Counted from the first letter of the stretch, positions 8,454-17,384 are shown. The stretch: 64,000 nt of DNA from Rhodocyclaceae bacterium (GCA_016702335.1 JADJEF010000018.1:310001-374000); one strand, 5' to 3'. Notes: a model not told the origin generated them from the sequence alone. Made by a program: numbers and translations.

Positions 8454-9127
8454 GCCTTGCCCGGCTTTTCGGCCGACTGGGCTACCAGTTTGCAGACCAA
8501 GGTTTGCTGCAGACAGCGCTAACTCACCGCAGTTTTGGCACCCCAAACAACGAGCGCATGGAGTTCCTTGGTGACGCGATACTAGGGTGCGTGATCACTA
8601 GTATCTTGTACGATAAGTTTCCTGATTTGACGGAAGGCCAGCTCTCTCGTCAGCGTGCTTCGCTGGTACGCCAGGAGGCTTTGCAAATAGTGGCTCAAAC
8701 TTTATGTTTGGGTGAATTGATTCGTTTGGGTGAAGGCGAGCGAAAAACTGGTGGTAGCCAACGAGCGTCTATTTTGGCGGACACGTTCGAGGCAATAATT
8801 GGTGCCGTTCATCTTGATGGAGGTGCGGGGGCGGCCAAAAGTGTGATTGAGCGTCTTTTTGCTGACTCGATTGCTTCGCTTGACCCGTCGATAAATGCCA
8901 AAGATGCCAAGACGTCGTTACAGGAGTTATTGCAGGGACGTCGGATGGGATTGCCCCGATACGAAGTGTGTGAGGTACGCGGTGAAGCCCACGACCAGGA
9001 GTTTGAGGTCGAATGCGTCGTCGCAGAGTACGACTTGCGCTGTCGCGGAGTGGGCAGAAGTCGTCGTACGGCGGAGCAGGTCGCGGCTACGGGGGCTTTA
9101 AGCACCTTGCAAGAATGCATTCGATGA
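8450..9127 (+). CDS. rnc: Ribonuclease III
   Basis: Double-strand-specific endoribonuclease that processes rRNA precursors and some mRNAs. The catalytic signature NERMEFLGDAILG (Glu38, Asp42) is near the N-terminus, with the second acidic cluster in ADTFEAIIGAVHLD, and a double-stranded RNA-binding domain starting at DAKTSLQELLQG. Length is 225 residues. The start overlaps the preceding gene and the stop overlaps the era start as ATGA. The rnc-era-recO order is widely conserved. Confidence 0.97.
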   Translation: MSLARLFGRLGYQFADQGLLQTALTHRSFGTPNNERMEFLGDAILGCVITSILYDKFPDLTEGQLSRQRASLVRQEALQIVAQTLCLGELIRLGEGERKTGGSQRASILADTFEAIIGAVHLDGGAGAAKSVIERLFADSIASLDPSINAKDAKTSLQELLQGRRMGLPRYEVCEVRGEAHDQEFEVECVVAEYDLRCRGVGRSRRTAEQVAATGALSTLQECIR

Positions 9128-10011
9128 CGGATGCTTTTCGCACTGGGTATGTGGCTATCGTAGGCCGCCCAAACGTGGGTAAATCGACCCTGACTAACCG
9201 TCTCATCGGAATGAAGGTGAGTATTACCTCGCGCAAGGCTCAAACGACCCGACACCGCATACAGGGGATTTTGACCAGCGAGACGGCGCAGTTGATATTT
9301 GTCGATACCCCCGGGTTTCAGACCTCGCACAAAACGGCGCTTAACCGAGCGATGAATCGCAACGTGAAGAGCGCATTGGCTGACGTGAATGTCGTTCTTT
9401 TTGTCGTAGAAGCCGGGCGTTGGGGCCCCGCAGACAGATTGCTGATCCCTGAGTTTCCCGAGCAGGTACCCGTGGTGTTGGTAATCAACAAGATTGATCG
9501 ATTCAAAGACAAAGCCCAATTGTTGCCCTTCATTGCTGGCATTGCTGCTGACCACGAGTTTGCGGCAGTTGTGCCCCTATCAGCAGAGAAAGGTGACGGC
9601 ACCAACGCGCTGGTGACCGAGGTCATCAAGCACTTGCCAGAAGCCGGGCCTGTCTTTGACGCTGATGACTTCACGGATCGTTCGGAGCGCTTCCTTGCGT
9701 CTGAAATTCTGCGTGAAAAGTTGTTTCGTAATTTGGGTGAAGAACTACCCTATGGTATTGCGGTCGAGGTTGAAAAATTTGAGCAAGAGGGTGCCTTGCG
9801 TCGCATTCATGCGGCAGTTATTGTTGACCGGGACGCGCACAAGGCCATCGTAATCGGTAAAGCAGGTGAGCGCTTGAAGCGCATGTCCACCGACGCTCGC
9901 AAGGATATGGAAACCCTGTTTGGTGGCAAAGTCTGGCTTGAAACGTGGGTCAAGGTGAAGGGCGGTTGGGCCGACGACGAGCGCGCGCTGAAGAGCCTTG
10001 GTTACGACTGA
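9124..10011 (+). CDS. era: GTPase Era (16S rRNA-binding)
   Basis: GTPase that binds the 3' end of 16S rRNA and assists 30S subunit maturation. Motifs are GRPNVGKST (G1), DTPGF (G3), NKIDR (G4) and a C-terminal KH domain with GKAGERLKRM. The ATG at 9124, overlapping the rnc stop, gives 295 residues, close to the family length; the frame is open further upstream inside rnc but that part does not match Era. recO follows after 13 bp. Confidence 0.97.
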   Translation: MTDAFRTGYVAIVGRPNVGKSTLTNRLIGMKVSITSRKAQTTRHRIQGILTSETAQLIFVDTPGFQTSHKTALNRAMNRNVKSALADVNVVLFVVEAGRWGPADRLLIPEFPEQVPVVLVINKIDRFKDKAQLLPFIAGIAADHEFAAVVPLSAEKGDGTNALVTEVIKHLPEAGPVFDADDFTDRSERFLASEILREKLFRNLGEELPYGIAVEVEKFEQEGALRRIHAAVIVDRDAHKAIVIGKAGERLKRMSTDARKDMETLFGGKVWLETWVKVKGGWADDERALKSLGYD

Positions 10012-10024
10012 CTGGTGACTGGGG

Positions 10025-10753
10025 ATGAGTCAAAAGCTGCGCGTAGATGGCCAGACGGCGTTTCTCTTGCACTCTTATCCCTACAGCGAGACCAGCCTGA
10101 TTGCCGACGTTTTCTCTCGTGACTACGGACGGTTGCCGTTGCTGGCCAGAGGTGCACGTCGGCCGAAATCTGCACTACGTGGGCTGCTGATTGGTTTTCA
10201 GCCGCTTGAGTTGGGCTGGTTCGGCGCTGGAGAGGTGAAAACCCTAGCGAAAGCCGAGTGGTTGGGTGGCATTCCACTTTTGGCTGGGCGCTGCCTGCTG
10301 CTTGGCTACTATCTTAACGAGTTGCTGATCAGTCTGCTGGCGCGTGAAGATGCGCATCCCATCTTGTTTGATTCGTATGTCAGCGCATTGCAGGCGCTAG
10401 CGCATGGCGCTGAGGATGCCCCTGAGCTCCGTAAATTCGAGGTGCGTTTGTTGCGCGAATTGGGCTACGGGTTGCGTCTCGAGACCGATGCACAAACCGG
10501 ATCGGACATCGATGCGACCCGACGCTATTTGTATCAGGTCGAGCGGGGCCCCGTTCCGCAAGTCGGCGCTGGTGATACGGCGATTGACGCTTCGGTCACC
10601 GGCAAAACGTTACTTGATATGCGCGCTGACGACTACAGTGACCCCGTCACCCGCCGCGAGAGTCGACGCATCATGCGCCAGCTCATTTCACACCACCTTG
10701 GCGGGCGCCCCCTGCAGTCGCGCCGGGTGTATATGGAACTGCAGGGAATGTGA
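10025..10753 (+). CDS. recO: DNA repair protein RecO
   Basis: Mediator that helps RecF/RecR load RecA onto SSB-coated single-stranded DNA. The 242-residue protein has the N-terminal OB-fold start (VDGQTAFLLHSYPYSETSLIADVFSRDYG) and the C-terminal helical domain ending GGRPLQSRRVYMEL. The zinc-binding cysteines of some RecO proteins are absent, as is common in Proteobacteria. Residues 178-187 (PQVGAGDTAI) are encoded by a copy of the dispersed 30-bp repeat and look unlike the family in that linker. GGGG lies just ahead of the ATG. Confidence 0.93.
   Translation: MSQKLRVDGQTAFLLHSYPYSETSLIADVFSRDYGRLPLLARGARRPKSALRGLLIGFQPLELGWFGAGEVKTLAKAEWLGGIPLLAGRCLLLGYYLNELLISLLAREDAHPILFDSYVSALQALAHGAEDAPELRKFEVRLLRELGYGLRLETDAQTGSDIDATRRYLYQVERGPVPQVGAGDTAIDASVTGKTLLDMRADDYSDPVTRRESRRIMRQLISHHLGGRPLQSRRVYMELQGM
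10556..10585 (+). repeat. Dispersed 30-bp repeat, copy A (inside recO)
   Basis: Matches the consensus with core AAGTCGGCGCTGG. It is in the sense orientation of recO and read in frame as PQVGAGDTAI (residues 178-187). Confidence 0.9.
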
Positions 10754-10761
10754 GTTGGGCA

Positions 10762-11484
10762 ATGATTGAACTAGGCATCAATATTGATCACGTGGCTACC
10801 TTGCGGCAGGCGCGCGGAACCACCTATCCAGATCCGATCAAGGCCGCTTTGCTGGCTGAGGGAGCGGGAGCTGACCTGATTACGCTGCATTTGCGTGAGG
10901 ATCGTCGCCATATTCAGGACGCGGATGTAAAGCAACTCCGTCCGCTATTGAAGACGCGGATGAACCTCGAGTTGGCCGTCACTGAGGAAATGATCGCTAT
11001 CGCGTTGCAGATAAAGCCACAAGACGTGTGCCTGGTCCCTGAAAAGCGTGAGGAACTCACCACCGAGGGGGGGCTCGATGTCATCACCAACTTCGAGCGC
11101 GTAAAGCATGCCGTGAAAAGACTGCACGATGGCGGTATTCGGGTATCACTGTTTGTTGACCCCGATTTGTCACAGCTAGATGCTGCTGAGCGCAGCGGAG
11201 CGCGGGTGGTCGAATTGCATACCGGTGCCTATGCCGATGCTCAGTGCGATGTGGCTTCTGATCAACTTGACAGAATCCGGCGAGCGGCTTCTCATGGACA
11301 GCAACTGGGCTTGCGAGTCAACGCCGGCCATGGGCTGCATTTCGGCAATGTTCAACCAATAGCTGCCATTGCTGAAATTTCGGAATTGAATATTGGCCAC
11401 GCGGTGGTCGCCGAGGCGATTTTTTTGGGCTGGACGTCGGCAATCAAAGAGATGAAACGCTTGATGCACGAGGCGCGCGCGTGA
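10762..11484 (+). CDS. pdxJ: Pyridoxine 5'-phosphate synthase
   Basis: Last step of de novo vitamin B6 synthesis: condenses 3-amino-2-oxopropyl phosphate with deoxyxylulose 5-phosphate to form PNP. The TIM-barrel protein starts MIELGINIDHVATLRQARGT, as in the family; other signatures are LHLREDRRHIQD and NAGHGLHF. The ATG at 10762 gives 240 residues; GTG at 10750 overlaps the recO stop and could add four. acpS overlaps its end (GTGA), the common pdxJ-acpS pair. Confidence 0.97.
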   Translation: MIELGINIDHVATLRQARGTTYPDPIKAALLAEGAGADLITLHLREDRRHIQDADVKQLRPLLKTRMNLELAVTEEMIAIALQIKPQDVCLVPEKREELTTEGGLDVITNFERVKHAVKRLHDGGIRVSLFVDPDLSQLDAAERSGARVVELHTGAYADAQCDVASDQLDRIRRAASHGQQLGLRVNAGHGLHFGNVQPIAAIAEISELNIGHAVVAEAIFLGWTSAIKEMKRLMHEARA

Positions 11485-11858
11485 TTTTCGGTATTGGTAC
11501 CGATATCGTAGAGATTGGCCGCATGAAAGAGTTCTGGGATCGTCACGGGGAACGTGGCTTAAATAAGATTCTCGCTCCCGACGAGATTGCGGTCTGTCTT
11601 ATCAGCGCAGCACCGGCGGCCTTTCTAGCCAAGCGTTTTGCTGCCAAAGAAGCACTTGGAAAGGCGTTAGGCACGGGAATTCGCGCACCGTTGACGCTTC
11701 CTTCCATCAGCATAGATCACGACTCGTCAGGGAAGCCTCTATTGCGCCTGGTGGGAGACGCAAAGTCATTTTTTCAAGCTCGCGGACTGAAAGCGCACCT
11801 CTCGCTAAGTGATGAGAGGGAGTTTGCGGTTGCATTCGTCGTAGTGGAGTCAGAGTGA
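11481..11858 (+). CDS. acpS: Holo-ACP synthase (phosphopantetheinyl transferase)
   Basis: Attaches the 4'-phosphopantetheine arm to apo-ACP; its substrate gene acpP is in this same window. The 125-residue protein has the two magnesium-site motifs, FGIGTDIVEIGRM at the N-terminus and FAAKEALGKALGTGI in the middle. The GTG start at 11481 overlaps the pdxJ stop and its own stop overlaps the nagZ GTG, so translation of the three is probably coupled. Confidence 0.96.
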   Translation: MIFGIGTDIVEIGRMKEFWDRHGERGLNKILAPDEIAVCLISAAPAAFLAKRFAAKEALGKALGTGIRAPLTLPSISIDHDSSGKPLLRLVGDAKSFFQARGLKAHLSLSDEREFAVAFVVVESE

Positions 11859-12889
11859 GGAACTTGCCGCTGGGCCCCGTGATGGTTGATTTGGCAGCTT
11901 TTGAGCTGTCTGAGCACGAGAGAGCGCGCCTGCTGCATCCGAACGTGGGCGGGGTGATTCTTTTTGGGCGGAACTATCGCGACAAGGCACAGTTGCGCAC
12001 GTTATGTCAGCAGATTCATGCCTTGCGTACCCCGCGATTGCTGATTGCCATCGACCATGAGGGGGGACGTGTTCAGCGCTGCCGCGACGGATTCACCAGG
12101 ATTCCGTCTATGCGTCTGCTTGGACAGTGGTGGGACCGAGACCCGGTGGCAGCTTGTGACGGTGCGCGCGCTATTGGCTTTGTGTTGGCGAGCGATTTGC
12201 GCGAGTGTGATGTGGATTTTTCGTTCACGCCCGTTCTCGATCTCGATTGGGGCGAAAGCGGCGTGATCGGCGACCGCGCTTTTCACGCCAACCCTGACGC
12301 TGTCATCGCATTGGCGGGTGCACTGATTGCTGGTATGAAAGTCGCCGGTATGGGGAACTGTGGCAAGCACTTTCCTGGGCATGGATGGGTGAAGGCTGAT
12401 TCGCACTTGGCCTTGCCTGAGGATGATCGTAGTCGTGCGGAGCTTGAGGAGGATATGCGACCGTTCCGGCAACTGCCTTTGGGCGCCGTTATGCCGGCTC
12501 ACGTGATTTACAAGAAAGTCGATTTCCGGACAGCCGGATTTTCGCCTGTCTGGCACGCGATATTGCGCGATGAACTAGGGTTTGATGGCGTGGTATTCAG
12601 TGACGACTTGTCAATGGAGGGCGCTAGCATTGCCGGCGACATCTCCGCCCGCGCGTCCGCTGCGTGGGAGGCTGGTTGCGATGTGCTGCTCGTTTGCAAC
12701 TCGCCGGAAGCGGCAGATCACCTTTTGGCAACCTGGCGACCTGAATTTGACCCGGCGCGTAGCCGCCGACTAGAGCAATTGCTACCGACAATGGATTCTT
12801 ACGCCGCAAAGGAAAATCCCGCACTGATACAGATGTATCAGGCGGGATTGAGTGCTATCAACGCCTTGGCTGCTTCGTGCGCAGCCTAG
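11855..12889 (+). CDS. nagZ: Beta-N-acetylhexosaminidase (muropeptide recycling)
   Basis: Cytoplasmic GH3 glycosidase that removes N-acetylglucosamine from recycled anhydro-muropeptides, an input to the AmpR/beta-lactamase signal in species that have it. The 344-residue length is normal. Signature segments are GGVILFGRNY, the flexible catalytic loop KHFPGHGWVKADSH with the Asp/His dyad, and VFSDDLSMEGA with the nucleophile aspartate. The GTG start overlaps the acpS stop. It is convergent with efp across 12 bp. Confidence 0.96.
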   Translation: MRNLPLGPVMVDLAAFELSEHERARLLHPNVGGVILFGRNYRDKAQLRTLCQQIHALRTPRLLIAIDHEGGRVQRCRDGFTRIPSMRLLGQWWDRDPVAACDGARAIGFVLASDLRECDVDFSFTPVLDLDWGESGVIGDRAFHANPDAVIALAGALIAGMKVAGMGNCGKHFPGHGWVKADSHLALPEDDRSRAELEEDMRPFRQLPLGAVMPAHVIYKKVDFRTAGFSPVWHAILRDELGFDGVVFSDDLSMEGASIAGDISARASAAWEAGCDVLLVCNSPEAADHLLATWRPEFDPARSRRLEQLLPTMDSYAAKENPALIQMYQAGLSAINALAASCAA

Positions 12890-12901
12890 ACGAACGGGAG
12901 G

Positions 12902-13459
12902 TTATTTGACGCGCGCTTTGTACTCTCCGGTGCGGGTATCGATTTCGATTTTGTCACCGATATCGACGAACAGAGGAACAGGAAGTTCAAAGCCGGTGGT
13001 TATCTTAGCTGGCTTCATTACTTTCCCGGAAGTATCGCCCTTCACGGCGGGCTCTGTGTAGATCACCTCCCGCACCACGCTGTTCGGAAGCTCGATGGAT
13101 ATCGCTTTACTGTCGTAAAACACCACTTCGACGGGCATAGCGTCTTCGAGGTAATGCAGGGCATCCCCCATGCTTTCAGATTCAACCTCGTACTGATTGT
13201 ATTCGGCATCCATGAACACATACATCGGGTCAGCGAAGTAGGTGTAGGTGCACTCTTTGCGGTCGGGGACTACGATTTCGAATTTGTCATCCGCCTTGTA
13301 GATGGCCTCTGAGGCAGCCTCGGTCAACAAGTTTTTGAATTTGAACTTGACCACCGCCGAGTTGCGGCCTGACTTGTTGTATTCATTTTTTTGTACAACA
13401 AGCGGCTCGCTATTAACGAGGATGACGTTGCCGACACGGAGTTCTTGAGCGGTTTTCAT
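12902..13459 (-). CDS. efp: Elongation factor P, EarP-type (Arg32)
   Basis: Relieves ribosome stalling at polyproline stretches. Three beta-barrel domains in 185 residues, as usual. The modified tip is Arg32 in NEYNKSGRNSAVV rather than the lysine of EpmA-type factors, which is the known hallmark of EF-P activated by arginine rhamnosylation. The rhamnosyltransferase gene earP lies directly upstream on the same strand, 60 bp away. The ATG at 13459 follows AGGAAT by about nine bases; an upstream in-frame extension to 13519 does not match the family. Confidence 0.97.
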   Translation of the reverse strand: MKTAQELRVGNVILVNSEPLVVQKNEYNKSGRNSAVVKFKFKNLLTEAASEAIYKADDKFEIVVPDRKECTYTYFADPMYVFMDAEYNQYEVESESMGDALHYLEDAMPVEVVFYDSKAISIELPNSVVREVIYTEPAVKGDTSGKVMKPAKITTGFELPVPLFVDIGDKIEIDTRTGEYKARVK

Positions 13460-13519
13460 GGAGATTATTCCTGCACACGGGATGGAAATGGAGTTTGCGA
13501 TATGGATTCGCAAAGCCAT

Positions 13520-14590
13520 CTAGTTTAGCCGACCGCGCAACTTGTCGCAAAACTCAACGAGTTGCATTGCCAAATCGGGCTGCGCAGAGATGCTTTTTTG
13601 CCATTGGCTGGCCCGAGTGCGTTGCTCGGGTAAGGATTCAATGAAGCTTTTGACGTCTAACGTAAGATCGGTATTCCATGCGCGCCATAATTTTCTCAAG
13701 ATCGCCGTGTCACCAGCGCCGACTTGGGGAGATAGGAATCGGTCCATGAACGCTTCGAGTTTTTCAAGATGCGTGTCATTTTCTTGCGGGTAAGTGTTCC
13801 AAACGAACGGCTTGCCTGCCCATTGAGCGCGCACAAACGAATCTTCTCCGCGCACAAAGTTGATGTCACAGGCCCAGAGCAATTCGTCATACGTTGTTTG
13901 CGGCAAAAAGGGGATCGGCTGTATGGTCAGATTGCCGATGAAGGTTGCTGCGCCGGTGCCGCCGGGTTCGAGCAAATGCGTCAGATACGGAAGCACTGAC
14001 AATTCCTCAATGAGTCGTCGGCGAGGTGAGTTGGCATAGGCAAAATACGAGATGAGGATGGCATTGGCGTCGGGGGCGACATCAAGCAGCGCAAGCAGCT
14101 CGCTCCGCCTAAATTTTGCTCTGCGAATTTCATAGTCCGGTTCACGCAAAAGACCCCCAGTTTTCCCGGAAAATCCAGGGAAGTAGAAATATTTTTGTAG
14201 TCCGGTGCTCGAATGCGGTGAGGCAAGCAGATGCGCGCTTTCCACCCAAGCCTCAGCGCTAAGGTATTCAAGATTGATCCATACCGGGGGAGTTGGTGTG
14301 TTCGCCATAGCTTTAACAAAGTTCGGCGGTAGTTCGCACGCAAACGCTTCGATGACTACATCGGGAATCTTGTCTAGCTTGCTGATATCTTGCCACCGCG
14401 CAACCTTTACCCCGGACGCAGCGTTCGGGTCAGCAAGCTTGGTCAGGAGCGACCACTCATCGATATACAGCGTTACTTGCCACTGATACTCGGCCCCAAG
14501 CTGCTTCGCCAGACGCCAGCACACCCCGGCGTCACCAAAATTGTCGATCACTCGGCAGAATATCGAGCAACGTGTTCCTGCGGTGTTCAT
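13520..14590 (-). CDS. earP: EF-P arginine rhamnosyltransferase
   Basis: Inverting glycosyltransferase that puts rhamnose from dTDP-rhamnose on Arg32 of EF-P. The N-terminal signature RVIDNFGDAGVCWRLAKQLG contains the catalytic aspartates, and FVRGEDSFVRAQWAGKPFVWNTYPQ is the donor-site segment. Length is 356 residues. It is followed by efp, its substrate, and the two probably form an operon. Residues 288-297 (PQVGAGDTAI), between DRFLS and LRKLWRAWN, are encoded by a copy of the dispersed 30-bp repeat. Confidence 0.95.
   Translation of the reverse strand: MNTAGTRCSIFCRVIDNFGDAGVCWRLAKQLGAEYQWQVTLYIDEWSLLTKLADPNAASGVKVARWQDISKLDKIPDVVIEAFACELPPNFVKAMANTPTPPVWINLEYLSAEAWVESAHLLASPHSSTGLQKYFYFPGFSGKTGGLLREPDYEIRRAKFRRSELLALLDVAPDANAILISYFAYANSPRRRLIEELSVLPYLTHLLEPGGTGAATFIGNLTIQPIPFLPQTTYDELLWACDINFVRGEDSFVRAQWAGKPFVWNTYPQENDTHLEKLEAFMDRFLSPQVGAGDTAILRKLWRAWNTDLTLDVKSFIESLPEQRTRASQWQKSISAQPDLAMQLVEFCDKLRGRLN
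13700..13729 (-). repeat. Dispersed 30-bp repeat, copy B (inside earP)
   Basis: Sense orientation of earP, read in frame as PQVGAGDTAI (residues 288-297). It differs from the consensus only at its ends. Confidence 0.88.
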
Positions 14591-14690
14591 ATCGAGCGGT
14601 ATCCTAGTCGAATGTTTGCGGAATCGATGTCACACCCTATTTCTGATTGCGGAAAGCCTGTCCAGCAACGCGAGTTCGTGAGGTGGGGTC

Positions 14691-16514
14691 ATGTCTGAAG
14701 CATCATCGCCAGAGGAAAGCAAGTTTGACTCACGAGAATTCATTGCCTCATTGTCCGAGGGGCCGGGTGTCTACCGGATGCTCGGTCAAGACGGAGCACT
14801 TCTGTATGTCGGAAAGGCAAAGAACCTCAAACGCCGGGTGTCTTCGTACTTCCAAAAAACGGGACTTAGCCCGCGAATAGCACTGATGGTGAAGCAGATC
14901 GCTGGCGTTGAGGTCACGGTAACGCGTAGCGAGGCAGAGGCATTGATCATGGAAAACACATTGATCAAAAAGCTTTTGCCCAAGTACAACATTCTTTTCC
15001 GCGATGACAAGTCATATCCCTACATCGCGCTATCGGGAGGCGACTATCCACGGCTTTACTACCATCGGGGTGCCTTAGATAAAAAGTCGCGTTACTTCGG
15101 ACCATTTCCGAGTGGCTTTGCGGCGCGCGAAAGTATTCAGTTTATTCAGAAAACATTCTTGCTACGCACTTGCGAAGACGCTGTATTTTCTCATCGATCA
15201 CGGCCATGCTTGATGCATCAGATCAAGCGGTGCAAGGGCCCTTGCGTGGGTTTAGTGCCGAAAGAGGACTATGACAAGGATGTTCGAACCGCCGAACACT
15301 TCCTTCAGGGGCGTCATGCCGAGGTAATCGAAGGACTGACCGCTGATATGGAGTCGGCGGCACATCGACTCAGATTCGAGCAGGCCGCAGAAATCCGGGA
15401 TCAAATTCGTAGTTTGCAAACAGTGTTGCATCGCCAATACGTCAGTTCAACCAAAGAAATGGATGTGGATATCGTTGCAGTAATCGCCGAATCCGGGGAG
15501 TTATGCATCAATCTTGGAATGATCCGTGCCGGACTGCACCTGGGTGACCGAGCTTGCATAAGCCGTGTTTCTGGCTTGTTGGCGGGTGAAAGTCCCGACC
15601 TTAGTGAGGGACTTTCGGCATTTCTTGATCAGCACTATGCCGAGCATCCTGTACCTGCACGAATATTTGTTCCGCTCGACTGCGAAATTGAATCCTTTGG
15701 GGCGCTTAACTTGGTCAGGCCGAGAACAGAACAGGAGCGTGCCTGGATGGAGATGGCCAGAAAAAATGCACAGTTGGCCCTTGGACAGCATCGTCAGACA
15801 CGCTTACGTGGCAATGATCGCACCGAGTCGTTACGCGATGCACTCGCATTGAGCGAGACGCCTCGTCGAATCGAGTGCTTCGATGTCAGTCACACCATGG
15901 GCGAGGGAACCGTAGCGTCGTGCGTCGTCTGTGTCGATGGTCTGATGAAAAGAAGCGATTATCGTCGCTTCAATATCGAAGGAGTTCAGCCTGGTGACGA
16001 TTACGCTGCCATGCGCCAGGCATTGACGCGCCGCTATGAAAAGCTCGCAACTGGGGAAATTTCAATGCCTGACCTGGTTTTGATTGATGGTGGCAAAGGT
16101 CAGCATTCTGTAGCGCGCGAAGTGCTTGCTGATCTGGGGCTTGATCATCTGCTGACAGTGGGAGTAGCCAAGGGCGAGGGGCGTAAGCCCGGTTTGGAAA
16201 CCTTGTTGGTTCACGGACAAATGGCACCATTGCACTTGTCGATGGATCACCCCGGGTTTCACTTGATTCAGGAGATTCGCGACGAAGCGCATCGCTTCGC
16301 GATCGTTGGACATCGAGCCCGTCGTGCCAAGGTCCGAAGCGCGTCGTCTCTCGAGAGTATCGCCGGGGTTGGGCCCGCCAAGCGCCGTAAGCTATTGAGC
16401 CAGTTCGGCGGCTTGGAAGGGGTACGAGGTGCCACTGTGGAAGATTTGTCGCGTGTTGGCGGGGTATCAATCGCACTTGCGCAAGCGATCCACGACCATT
16501 TGCATTCCAACTGA
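14691..16514 (+). CDS. uvrC: Excinuclease ABC subunit C
   Basis: Makes both incisions in nucleotide-excision repair after UvrA/UvrB damage recognition. Domains in order: GIY-YIG nuclease (GVYRMLGQDGALLYVGKAKNL, about residues 25-45), a cysteine-containing segment (RTCEDAVFSHRSRPCL), UVR/UvrB-binding motif (about 215-245), RNase H-like nuclease (CFDVSHTMGEGTVAS), and a C-terminal helix-hairpin-helix pair. Length is 607 residues. AGGTGGGG precedes the ATG. It is followed by pgsA, a common uvrC-pgsA pair in Proteobacteria. Confidence 0.97.
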   Translation: MSEASSPEESKFDSREFIASLSEGPGVYRMLGQDGALLYVGKAKNLKRRVSSYFQKTGLSPRIALMVKQIAGVEVTVTRSEAEALIMENTLIKKLLPKYNILFRDDKSYPYIALSGGDYPRLYYHRGALDKKSRYFGPFPSGFAARESIQFIQKTFLLRTCEDAVFSHRSRPCLMHQIKRCKGPCVGLVPKEDYDKDVRTAEHFLQGRHAEVIEGLTADMESAAHRLRFEQAAEIRDQIRSLQTVLHRQYVSSTKEMDVDIVAVIAESGELCINLGMIRAGLHLGDRACISRVSGLLAGESPDLSEGLSAFLDQHYAEHPVPARIFVPLDCEIESFGALNLVRPRTEQERAWMEMARKNAQLALGQHRQTRLRGNDRTESLRDALALSETPRRIECFDVSHTMGEGTVASCVVCVDGLMKRSDYRRFNIEGVQPGDDYAAMRQALTRRYEKLATGEISMPDLVLIDGGKGQHSVAREVLADLGLDHLLTVGVAKGEGRKPGLETLLVHGQMAPLHLSMDHPGFHLIQEIRDEAHRFAIVGHRARRAKVRSASSLESIAGVGPAKRRKLLSQFGGLEGVRGATVEDLSRVGGVSIALAQAIHDHLHSN

Positions 16515-16535
16515 CGTTCTGCCAATCTGTCCCTC

Positions 16536-17099
16536 ATGCCAATCAACGTTCCAACACTGCTCACATGGGCCCGTATCGTATTGATACCCGTTGTTGTGGG
16601 TGTTTATTACATTGGGCTACCAATCGCGGAAGCGAATTTGTACGCTACGATCGCATTCGTGTTGGCGGCAGTGACGGATTGGTTCGACGGTTGGTTGGCT
16701 CGCAAGCTCAACCAAACATCTGCATTTGGCGCCTTTCTTGATCCGGTAGCAGATAAGCTGATGGTCGCTGCAGCCTTAGTGGTACTGGTTCAACTTGGGC
16801 GGCTTGACGCAATTCTTGCCTTTATCATCATTGGTCGGGAAATTACGATTTCTGCCCTGCGCGAATGGATGGCAACCATTGGTGCGCAGAGGTCGGTAGC
16901 GGTTTCCATGATAGGTAAGCTGAAAACGACTGCTCAGATGGTCGCGATTCCAATGCTGCTTTACCATGATCCGCTTGGCATCTTTGGCGTGCACACGGCG
17001 GGGGTGTGGCTGATCTGGATTGCCGCAGTTCTAACGGTATGGTCGATGATTTACTACATGCGCAAGGCTTGGCCGGAGATCAGCCGAATTAGTGGATAG
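16536..17099 (+). CDS. pgsA: CDP-diacylglycerol--glycerol-3-phosphate phosphatidyltransferase
   Basis: Integral membrane enzyme that makes phosphatidylglycerol phosphate, the committed step to phosphatidylglycerol and cardiolipin. The CDP-alcohol phosphatidyltransferase motif is complete (DWFDGWLAR with GAFLDPVADK). Length is 187 residues with several membrane segments. It starts with ATG 22 bp after uvrC. tRNA genes follow 72 bp downstream. Confidence 0.96.
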   Translation: MPINVPTLLTWARIVLIPVVVGVYYIGLPIAEANLYATIAFVLAAVTDWFDGWLARKLNQTSAFGAFLDPVADKLMVAAALVVLVQLGRLDAILAFIIIGREITISALREWMATIGAQRSVAVSMIGKLKTTAQMVAIPMLLYHDPLGIFGVHTAGVWLIWIAAVLTVWSMIYYMRKAWPEISRISG

Positions 17100-17170
17100 T
17101 GGTCAACAAAAAAATCATCATCCTTTGCGTTGACAGTAGGAAGTCGTTGCGTATAATCTCGTTCTGTTCT

Positions 17171-17246
17171 GCGGGAGTAGCTCAGTTGGTAGAGCGATAC
17201 CTTGCCAAGGTATAGGTCGAGAGTTCGAGACTCTTCTCCCGCTCCA
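17171..17246 (+). tRNA. tRNA-Gly(GCC)
   Basis: Full cloverleaf: seven-base acceptor stem (GCGGGAG with CTCCCGC), D arm, five-base anticodon stem around loop TTGCCAA with anticodon GCC at 17204-17206, TTCGAGA T loop, and an encoded CCA end. Confidence 0.97.
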
Positions 17247-17252
17247 GACACC

Positions 17253-17283
17253 AAGGGGAAAGCAAAATCTGCTTTCCCCTTTT
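17253..17283 (+). terminator. Intrinsic terminator between the two tRNA genes
   Basis: Twelve-base perfect stem (AAGGGGAAAGCA with TGCTTTCCCCTT) and a five-base loop, ending in four T. Its place just after tRNA-Gly suggests the following tRNA-Cys has its own promoter or depends on read-through. Confidence 0.8.
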
Positions 17284-17310
17284 CGATTCGGCGCCGCTTG
17301 CGGCGCTCGC

Positions 17311-17384
17311 GGCGCGGTAGCAAAGCGGTTATGCACCGGATTGCAAATCCGAGTAGGTCGGTTCGACTCCGGCCCGCGCCTCCA
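17311..17384 (+). tRNA. tRNA-Cys(GCA)
   Basis: Acceptor stem GGCGCGG with CCGCGCC, anticodon loop TTGCAAA with GCA at 17343-17345, T loop TTCGACT, discriminator T and encoded CCA. The gene is preceded by a short GC-rich palindrome (about 17290-17306). Confidence 0.96.
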
